In this document: in pieces, positions 57,601 to 64,000 of the stretch
Layout of the letters: each line of letters begins with the position of its first letter
How positions within the stretch are numbered: position 1 is the first letter of the stretch
NCBI GenBank assembly: GCA_019055375.1
Contig: JAHQIW010005159.1
Location: forward strand, 1 to 64,000
Length of the DNA stretch: 64,000 nt
DNA from: Parelaphostrongylus tenuis
Taxonomy: Eukaryota > Nematoda > Chromadorea > Rhabditida > Metastrongylidae
Direction of reading: 5' to 3'
The notes under the pieces: generated by a model
Told to the model about the DNA's origin: nothing
Databases searched by the model: none
The model's input: only the letters and a program-made list of their open reading frames with translations
Made by a program: the position numbers and the translations under genes

Positions 57601-60600
57601 AACAGTGTGCACCATTAAAATCCTTTAGACTTGATCTATTGAACATTTATACAACTTAGAAAAAAGCAGAAGTCGTGTCTTTCTCATGGAATCGATAGAG
57701 GCTGGGGAAATAGAAGTGATCCCGTTCTCCGAAACCCAATCTACTTTTCAGTGATATAGAGCACCAAGAAACGTTTTCAAAACCAAAGGAATTATTGGAA
57801 TTCTTGATTATATCTATCGATCGTTTGTAAAAGCACTAAAGCAAAAGCTTTGGTCAGCGAGAAATGCCTGAATGAGAAACAAAGTTTTACTCGCTCTTTT
57901 AGCGCAATACTAAAGCCTTATTAGAAATGGGGTGCGCCATTCAAATTCTTTTGACCTAAGCTAACGAATGACCACTCAAGCTTTGTAAACGATAGGAAAA
58001 TGTGTTTTTTCCAAAGGGTTTGAACAGGGCACGGGTTACGGAAAAGCACCTATAGTTTAAGTGGCTCAGAACTGTTGAAAATCTTTTCAAAACGCGCAAA
58101 AATTTGGAAATGTTTACTAAGCAAAGAACAAATTTCCAAATCAACAGCGAATATGCGCGATGTAACGCTCACTGTGTGCATGTATGAAACTCAATTTATA
58201 CTACTACAGCTCAATAATAAGGCCATTCTAAACGCCAGATAGATTTTCGAAGTTTCTGAGATTCAAGTTCTCGAATTAAGACTAAAAGTCTGATGGTAAA
58301 TTTTTGTCCAGTATAGGACGTCTCCATTAATGATTGAATACTGAGAACGAAAAACTAGAAAAATATCTATCATTGGAGTGACTGCCTAATGTTTCATAGC
58401 CTATTTTGATTTAATAGCCAGTTTTGACTCCAAAGAACCACAGAATTCACACAGTACATTGACACTGCAATCATGCCTATAGACACGTTACAGTAATCTT
58501 CGGTTCGAGCCCTTTGGAATCTTTGAATTTTGTTCTGAAAATTGATTTAAGTCCGAAATTAGTGTCTATAGATCCAGTTTTAAGCTCCGTATTCAACAAA
58601 TGCTACTCCGTATTCTTTCAAATCTGGAAAAAATCAATTTTGCTTAAATTGTTTTTGATTGAATTTCTACGACTGTTCAGAGTTTTCCTAGTTTTGAAAA
58701 ATTTCACAGATTATTGTGTATATATGTATCCCACTGAACTTTTATGTAATATTTATTATTTGAAAAATGATTGAATTCCTTGGTGGCGGATTGATGGGCG
58801 TTCCAAATTTGATCAACGGTTAGATATTTACGCAAGACTGGCCTCAAAAAAAAAAACCATTTTTTTCGTTCAACCAACAGAACAGGCGATTCACACCTAT
58901 GCATTTTTGGTTTTCTCAGAATTTCATGGTTTTCGAGTTATGCTGATCATCATGAGGCATTTTAAGGAAAATTCAAATAATATCGATCCTTTTGCTGTCT
59001 ATTAAATTATATTGTTGATTCTCCCATTGCAGTCAATAGGAAAAGTATCGTTCATTCCTTTCATTGGCTACGTAGAATTTTTTCTTGGGGTTCTCAAAGG
59101 TTTTCGTCGGAATTTGGCGATTCCTGATATGTGAATGTCGAACACTGCCTGAAATTAACTGGCCATGGTATACGTGTGAGATTGGCCTCTAGCTATGTCG
59201 AATTGAAGGAATTATAAGAATAATCTTGATAGTGGGGAATAAATATGTCATGGCGTGAAGAACAATTTTAGCTTTGTAGACGAACTGATGAGCGATATCG
59301 CCTAATGTTGTAAAGAAAGTGACAAGCGATTTGTTTTTATATTAACGCTTGACACTAAGTGTATGTCTATCCCGCACTTCAGATTCTAAAAAGCGTTGTC
59401 GTGGCAACTTGCGGCTATTATATGAGTATTGTAGGTATGCTCAAAGAGAAAAAATACTGCCTTACTTGCGCAGAAGCGATGCAAGAGATTTGTAAAAACA
59501 AAGGGTGGTGATATTCTAATGTTACTCAATGAAGCCTTGAGAGGGATGTCATTAACGAAACGAGGGTCCTTTGATTGGAAAGATATCGATCCTGTAGGAC
59601 ACAAAGCGTTGCAAACAATTGTAACAGAAAGGCGAGAGAAAAGGAGGAAAAGTTGAAATGCAGATTTAACTTTTTGGGATAACCTGTCGTCGTGCATTTG
59701 TTCAGGAGATAGTTCGAAGGACAAATGACATCTGCTGTTTTCTCTCCATAAGATGTCGTGCACACAAGGTTGAACGCGGCATGAGAAAAACCATGTAATA
59801 GAATTTACGAAGAGGCTGCTAAAACATCGAGTCATTTTTGAGTGGCAGTCCTTGTAAAGGCTACTGCTCACAAATATCGATTCTTATCAACAACTAATGA
59901 ACTAACTGCGCATTTGTGGTTAAGGTATGAAAATTCCAAATATCGTGGAAGTTCGACAGAAATTTGAAGCAGACGGCAAGTTTCAAGAAAGCGTCTTGTG
60001 AATCTTACACTTTCAAGTACGCAATGAAGTGCTTCACTTAATGTAGCGACTTTTGGCTGAACATTGTTAGTCAATAAAGAAAACAATCGCCTTGTTAACA
60101 CTTTGTCTAATATATCAAAAAAGAGCGAGATAATGACAGCCACTAAAATGTGCCTGCATCGCCGACTCGCGGCAAACTTCCTCCAGTGTCTAGACGGAAT
60201 AATTAGTGCATCTGTCAGGGCAATAATAAATCTCATTTGTGCTTTCTACACTAACCCCTTTGTTGACCAAAATCACCTGCCTTATGTATAAGCTCAGAAG
60301 ACTTATTATCTCATTCCAACGCGGCATTTCCTCCTGAAATTCCATCATAGAAGGCTTGTACGAAACACGGTTTGGTCGGAATTATTTTCGATGACGAATG
60401 GAGCTTACTGGAGAGCTCTCAATAATCCCAACGATAACCGAAGATATTGGGCCTCATGATTAATTTACTTCATATATATATTGCTTCATAAGGCAGGAGG
60501 CATAACTCTAGAAAAGTTATGAGGCATGAGAGACCTTAAACATTTCTAGTTGACCATAACCTAGGGCAGTTGGAAAATTTCCCAAAATTTAAGATGAGGC

Positions 60601-63111
60601 CAACATTGTGGTCTACAAGAAAGTCTACCGCAAAAATGTTTTAAAGGTAACATTTCAAGTAATTAGATTTGGTAATAGGCTCTGGAAGAAAGCGACTTGA
60701 TATAATTTATTTTCAAGTCACTGGCAACTCCTAGTCTGCCCCTACGAAGTTGACTGCGTTACCCTTACTTCTTTGTGTTGAGGTCTACAGAGTGTTAGGC
60801 CTGACCAATTCTTTCAAAGTAAATGGAATATCCCCTTAAAATTTCTACTTTCATTTGAAGGGTTTGGTTTGCTTGAGTCTGGCAGTGTTTCTGCTAAGGA
60901 CGAAGTGAACATAATGGTGAAGAACGTAGTGGACGTGGTATTCGGTGGTCTCTCCTATTGGAGCCTTGGGTACGGTCTCAGCTACGGTGATTTTGAGCCG
61001 TTTCGCAACAGTTTCATTGGATTCGGGCGCTTCTTTTACGATCCAACAAGGTGAGCATTGTCAATTCACAGCATGTGATTTGTGCACTTTGAAATTGTTA
61101 CACATTCTCGATAGTGCTTCTTATCCATTATTTTTTTGCAGTATTACATTTGATAGAGCGCATGTGGCGCAGTGGTTAGAGGTGCCCTGCGTCGCACACG
61201 AGGTCAATGGTTCGATCTCGCGCTCATGGCTCACCAAGCCATCCATCCCTCCGGGGTCGGTAAATTGGTACCAGACAGGTCTCACACTTGTCTGGGAGGA
61301 TAAGCAGCACTGACTCGATTCAGCGGGAGGCCACCGCGATTCATTGTAAAGGCCAGATATGCATTCAATCACCTCAAACGAAGTTAAAATTGAAGTCGAA
61401 TGCATGGCGCATCCCTCAGGGATTGATCAACGCCGAGAGCTTTATCCTTTTATTACATTTGATGAACATGGAATATCATTACATCAGCAAGGAAATGTTA
61501 GAACCGAGTCTGTATTTAGTTGAGGAGTTGCCCACCAGAATTGGCGACTCCTCTTTTCGCGAGATCGAACCATCGACCTTATGTGCGACTCAAGACACCT
61601 CCAACCACTGCGTCACATGCATTCCTAGCTCCTATATGTATATACATAAGTTAAACGCACTGAAATGAGAGTATTCTCGTTCGTAGCGTGGACCATCCGA
61701 CATAACCTTTTGAAGACCAACGTTGATAGTCAGGCGGATAGCGCCGCTTGGGCTCAAGCGGCTTTGCATGCCTCTGCATGCATGTCTGGCTGTTTGCCTT
61801 CTTTGCCACAAGACGCGACACCGCCATCACGGTAGCTGAGTGAGATTTGACATCGTGCGGTAGGCATCAAAGTGTTCTCATGGTCCATAACTAGTTAGTG
61901 ATACAGATCTCGCTATTATTTTTTGAGCCAACATGTCATGTGCTCTGCTAAATGGGCTGACTTATACAATCCGATACACGTGTTTCAATCATGACAGTCT
62001 CATCAGTCGAACGGTACCCTTTCGTCTTTTGCCAATCTTCTCGGGTGCTCAATCCCTATACCAAGAGTAGGCGACGACGAACATTTTACACCGTTCATTA
62101 AGTCAAATTATCACATGTTGGCTCAAATAATAATTATGTGATATGTTGAAATTTGAGCGTGGTCTGTAGAAAGCACTCGAAACGAAAAGTATGATATACT
62201 AACGATACCAGCCAAGAGCAATCAAAGATTGTGCAACACTGTGCGTTCACTGATAATTTCGTTTGACATACAGTGTGATACAGTGTAAAATTTTCGTCCT
62301 CGTCTACTCTTAGTATAAAGGACTGAGCGCCCGAGAAGATTTGCAAAAGACGAATGGTAACTGACCGACTGTGAGACCGTCAAGTTCGAAACATGCGTGT
62401 CGGGATCTGTAAGTCACCCCATTTAACAGACCATATGACATGTTGGCTCGAATAATAGTGGCGAGATATGTTGAAATTTGAGCGTGGTCTTCAGAAAACA
62501 GTCGAAACGAAAGCTAACGATACACCGGTGCGACCCCGCATCGTACCCACCAAACCCATTTCTCCGGTGTCGAGAAATCTATACTAAAGTGTATAGAATG
62601 AGGTCAACTCTTCCAGTCCACGAAATATTGCCTTAATACGACTCTTCAACGATTCCTTTGAAATTTCGATTGGTATAGCATTTGAAGATATTGGTCACAA
62701 AAAAATTCTCAAGCAATACCGAACAATCCGGCAAGGTTGGTGGTTGACAGCTAACATAGAGATGTTGAGTAATGAGTGGTGACGCGAATGTACCTCGATG
62801 GTGTAGTGGTAGCACACGTCCCCGTTACGGATGGGACGCGAGTTCGACTCTCTTCTGAGGTCGTAATTTTGCTCACCGCTCAATTCTCTAAGGGATATAT
62901 GAAACATCATAACACTTCGAAAAGTGCAGTAAAATATTAGAAATCTGTAATACTGACATTTATTTAGTAACTCTGTAGCACTGATTAAAAAAATCACCAA
63001 GTGACTTGTATCATTACAGAGATGTGAGCACAGTGAACGAAGAAGGGTGGGCGTATGCAGGATTTCTTTTCCAGCTTAGTTTAGCAACAACAGCGTCTAC
63101 AATTGTGTCTG
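54577..63111 (+). CDS. amt: Ammonium transporter (Amt/Mep/Rh family), 5' part of the gene
   Basis: Amt proteins are trimeric membrane channels that move ammonium/ammonia across the plasma membrane. Four exons give 148 residues, roughly the first third of a usual 450-500-residue protein; the rest lies beyond the window. Residues 37-62 form the first membrane segment (DDAVWIV...FGLLESG), 69-97 contain NVVDVVFGGLSYW and the GYG motif, 104-117 NSFIGFGRFFYDPT, and 127-148 the next membrane segment ending ATTASTIVS. These are family hallmarks. All splice phases agree: exon 1 ends after one base, exon 2 fills two and ends after one, exon 3 fills two and ends after two, exon 4 fills one. The ATG at 54577 was chosen because a stop precedes it in frame; 54589 is an alternative. 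The twin-histidine pore lies downstream and cannot be checked. Confidence 0.9.
54709..54819 (+). CDS. amt: amt exon 2
   Basis: Starts after GTTTCCAG and ends before GTTTTGC. Encodes TEVDKLYQDDAVWIVTSS and FIIFTMHS, the first membrane segment of Amt proteins. Phase 1 at both ends. Confidence 0.9.
55095..55480 (+). pseudogene. mariner transposase remnant, N-terminal half
   Basis: The frame reads YRNLLLYGYELRRSAQTAFE, then FVSRKAAF, KATEEDLTLNAKELAT and GCGHATISKI, the paired helix-turn-helix DNA-binding region of mariner transposases. The usual start ATG is GTG here (55095). A TGA at 55404-55406 and a frame change follow, after which GQWIPHELTQA gives the WIPHEL linker diagnostic of mariner. 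The catalytic D,D(34)D domain is absent; R1 repeat sequence replaces it. The 5' leader (about 54975-55095) is homologous to 63470-63572 of the second copy. Confidence 0.85.
55500..58300. repeat. R1 dispersed repeat array
   Basis: Many diverged R1 units spaced by about 150-200 bp: GCACTGGTAGTGATCGTTCGATAG (split by mismatches) near 55710, AACGCGCGACACGTGTGAAGC (56228) and AACGCGTGACCCGTGTAAAAC (56375), AATATGCGCGATGTAACGCTC (58149), and GCGCTGTAA blocks between. The units are 3' of the mariner fragment. No coding capacity. Confidence 0.55.
60861..61050 (+). CDS. amt: amt exon 3
   Basis: Starts after TTTCATTTGAAG and ends before GTGAGC. Encodes FGLLESGSVSAKDEVNIM, VVDVVFGGLSYWSLGYG and FIGFGRFFYDPT, unmistakable Amt sequence. 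Confidence 0.95.
61142..61154. repeat. SINE S1 target-site duplication, 5' copy
   Basis: TATTACATTTGAT, identical to 61451-61463. Confidence 0.85.
61155..61450 (+). mobile_element. Full-length tRNA-derived SINE S1 (reference copy)
   Basis: Flanked by a perfect 13-bp duplication, which fixes its ends. The head has TGTGGCGCAGTGGTTAGAGG (A box, 61163-61182) and CAATGGTTCGATCTCG (B box, 61205-61220), the internal promoter of RNA polymerase III, but lacks a complete cloverleaf. The body holds CATGGCTCACCAAGCCATCC, CCTCCGGGGTCGG, TTGGTACCAGACAGG, GAGGCCACCGCGATTC and GAATGCATGGCGCATCCCTC. The tail is GAGCTTTATCCTTTT. Its mobilising partner is unknown; the RTE family is one possibility. Confidence 0.85.
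61451..61463. repeat. SINE S1 target-site duplication, 3' copy
   Basis: TATTACATTTGAT, identical to 61142-61154. Confidence 0.85.
61540..61630 (-). mobile_element. S1-type SINE head
   Basis: On the minus strand ATGTGACGCAGTGGTTGGAGG and GTCGATGGTTCGATCTCGCG match the S1 promoter region; the downstream body differs or is deleted. Confidence 0.65.
61969..62012 (-). ncRNA. Hammerhead ribozyme copy (family C, C4a)
   Basis: On the minus strand stem I GUUCGA/UCGGAU pairs over six positions with two G-U; CUGAUGA, GAAA, stem III AC-ACGU-GU and triplet GUA are intact. Stem II (GACU...GAUU) is weakened. Stem I has changed on both strands yet remains paired relative to GCCCGA/UCGGGC. Confidence 0.7.
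62363..62405 (+). ncRNA. Degenerate hammerhead (family C, C4b)
   Basis: The layout is recognisable (GACCGA, CUGUGAG, GAAAC, AUGC, GUG, UCGGGA) but A6 is deleted from the core and H17 has become G, so it cannot cleave. Confidence 0.6.
62795..62905 (+). mobile_element. tRNA-like SINE, family S2
   Basis: GATGGTGTAGTGGTAGCACA, CGCGAGTTCGACTCTC and CTGAGGTCGTAATTTTGCTC give the S2 order. Acceptor-like arms (ACCTCGA / TCTGAGGT) partly pair, but the T arm has only three good pairs and the anticodon loop is ten bases, so I do not call a tRNA. Confidence 0.6.
63020..63111 (+). CDS. amt: amt exon 4
   Basis: Starts after TATCATTACAG and ends before GTTAGT. Encodes DVSTVNEEGWAYAGFLFQLS and LATTASTIVS. 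The last base begins a Gly codon completed by an exon outside the window. Confidence 0.9.
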
Positions 63112-63410
63112 GTTAGTTGATATCGATGAACTTGCATTGAAAAAAGTTTAGGCAAATATTGTTTAAGATTTTCTATCGTCATTTTCCAATGTTCTGCGCC
63201 AGAGCTATTCATACTATGGAAAAAAACCGATTAAAACTACGCTTAACAGAGTTATATATATATGATATATTCGAAGAAATAATAAGAATGATTAGAAACA
63301 TGAAGATTAGGTGGGCCTCATCTCCAAAGTAAAAGGTAGGTAGACAATGAAATGATTATGAGAAATCTTTCTCTTTAAAATATGACATGATCATATATAT
63401 TACGTCTTTT

Positions 63411-64000
63411 CATGGGTTTTGGAGCTAGAGCAATAAGCACTAGATTTATTAGCCAGAAGTTCATAAAAAATCTCAACAACACTACTCAAAGTATGCGACA
63501 TCAGCTTGAACAATTCCTGCCATGTCTCAGACAAAAAATCAGTACCGCTAATTTGTCCACACTTACCGCATCATGGCCGATCAGAAGCCTATCGCAATTT
63601 ACTGTTTTGCGTGTACGAATTGGGATGTGATGCACAGACCGCCTTTGAGAACATCAGTCGTGCAAAAGCTTATGGATTTGTGTCCAGGCGCACAACTTGT
63701 CGGTTCCTTGTGCGTTTCGCGTTAGCAACCCCGAACTGAAGAATCAGCTGCGCTCCAAACGTCCACACAAAGTTGATTTTTTTGGGATCGGACCAGGCCG
63801 ATTCACTGAGACTAGCTGCCAGCTGGGGAGACGATCAACGCCAAGAGCTACTGTGAGCACTTGGATCGTTGCAATCGGACCCTGCCACGTCGATGTCGCC
63901 GCAGTGTCATCCTGCTTCAAGGAAACGCGAGACTGCATGTCGCCAAATTGACAAAGAGGAAGTTGACCGAACTAGGGTGGGAATTGTTGAATCATGCTAC
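63411..64000 (+). pseudogene. mariner transposase pseudogene, running off the window
   Basis: A candidate ATG at 63573 is followed by a 4-base deletion relative to the 55095 copy, so the conserved frame YRNLLFCVYELGCDAQTAFE and FVSRRTT is out of phase with it. The linker and the first catalytic Asp region are deleted. The sequence then resumes at about 63831 in frame with TINAKSYCEHLDR and GNARLHVAKLTKRKLTELGW. In that motif the usual catalytic DNARPH is GNARLH, so the second Asp is lost too. Non-functional. It lies in the amt intron after exon 4. Confidence 0.85.

Larger units (their letters stand above)
54820..60860 (+). other. amt intron 2 (6.0 kb), repeat-filled
   Basis: Contains a mariner remnant (55095-55480), R1 repeats (55500-58300) and about 2.5 kb without a recognised feature. 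Minus-strand frames 59386-59871 and 59868-60236 are the longest unexplained ones but carry no motif I know. Confidence 0.8.
61915..62520. repeat. Ribozyme repeat family C, inverted pair C4a/C4b
   Basis: A minus-facing unit (61915-62112) is followed by a plus-facing unit (62115-62440) and the start of another: ATGTTGGCTC.AATAATA recurs at 62115 and 62440, a 325-bp tandem period. The layout repeats that of 18690-19360. It lies in intron 3 of the amt gene, so both strands' units would be present in pre-mRNA, one sense and one antisense. Confidence 0.8.

Noticed and set aside
59284..59310. CTGATGAG motif as a hammerhead core
   Set aside because: No GAAA box or stem II; isolated 8-mer expected by chance in 64 kb.
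59386..60236. Two adjacent minus-strand open frames (161 and 122 codons)
   Set aside because: They are the longest unexplained frames but lack recognisable motifs, splice logic and conserved composition, and they overlap open frames on the other strand. They lie in the amt intron.
62795..62870. tRNA gene
   Set aside because: The acceptor and anticodon stems partly pair, but the T stem and anticodon loop are abnormal and the sequence continues into an S2 SINE body shared with other loci.
1..64000. CRISPR array or bacterial operon
   Set aside because: No regularly spaced short direct repeats and no bacterial-style genes; the sequence is clearly eukaryotic.

Overview
The window looks like a repeat-rich piece of a clade V (strongylid, hookworm-like) nematode genome. 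Three things point there: an RTE-type endonuclease-reverse transcriptase of the kind very abundant in Ancylostoma/Necator assemblies, compact AG/GT introns with a trans-splice-like acceptor at a gene start, and many decayed nematode transposons. I see no bacterial gene organisation, no rRNA, no CRISPR and no convincing functional tRNA gene; tRNA-like sequences here are the heads of SINEs.

The one host gene I can assign firmly is the 5' part of an ammonium transporter (Amt family) on the + strand: exons at 54577-54628, 54709-54819, 60861-61050 and 63020-63111, with matching splice phases, continuing beyond the right edge. Its second intron (6 kb) holds a mariner remnant and dispersed-repeat arrays. 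Its third intron (2 kb) holds tRNA-derived SINEs and a ribozyme-bearing inverted repeat. Weaker candidate exons lie at 29593-29706 (+), 36552-36743 (+, possible signal peptide) and 44679-44877 (-).

Region by region. 1-10.5 kb: no recognisable gene. 10.5-12.5 kb: a 0.6-kb dispersed repeat, a SINE, a ribozyme repeat and the tail of an RTE copy. 13.7-14.1 kb: short dispersed repeats. 15.8-18.5 kb: a decayed BEL/Pao LTR retrotransposon (- strand) with LTR, primer-binding site, gag and protease remnants. 18.7-19.4 kb: a head-to-head pair of ribozyme repeats. 20.4-20.9 kb: a foldback repeat family. 21.4-22.6 kb: a Merlin DNA transposon pseudogene with long terminal inverted repeats. 23.3-24.6 kb: a possible related LTR and the second copy of the 0.6-kb repeat. 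25.3-27.4 kb: a 5'-truncated RTE insertion with 15-bp target-site duplication. 27.8-28.2, 43.6 and 52.7 kb: a second ribozyme repeat family. 32-53 kb: scattered SINEs and old repeats. 54.5-64 kb: the amt gene, ending in a second mariner remnant.

The most interesting signal is a set of interspersed repeats carrying minimal type-I hammerhead ribozymes. Two sequence families are clear (cores at 12038-12080, 18807-18849 minus, 28100-28149 and others) and a third is doubtful. Several loci carry two units in opposite orientation, and two loci show about 316-325-bp tandem periodicity. This resembles the self-cleaving satellite/retrozyme class known from schistosomes, newts and cave crickets; I cannot tell from sequence alone whether this nematode family has been described.
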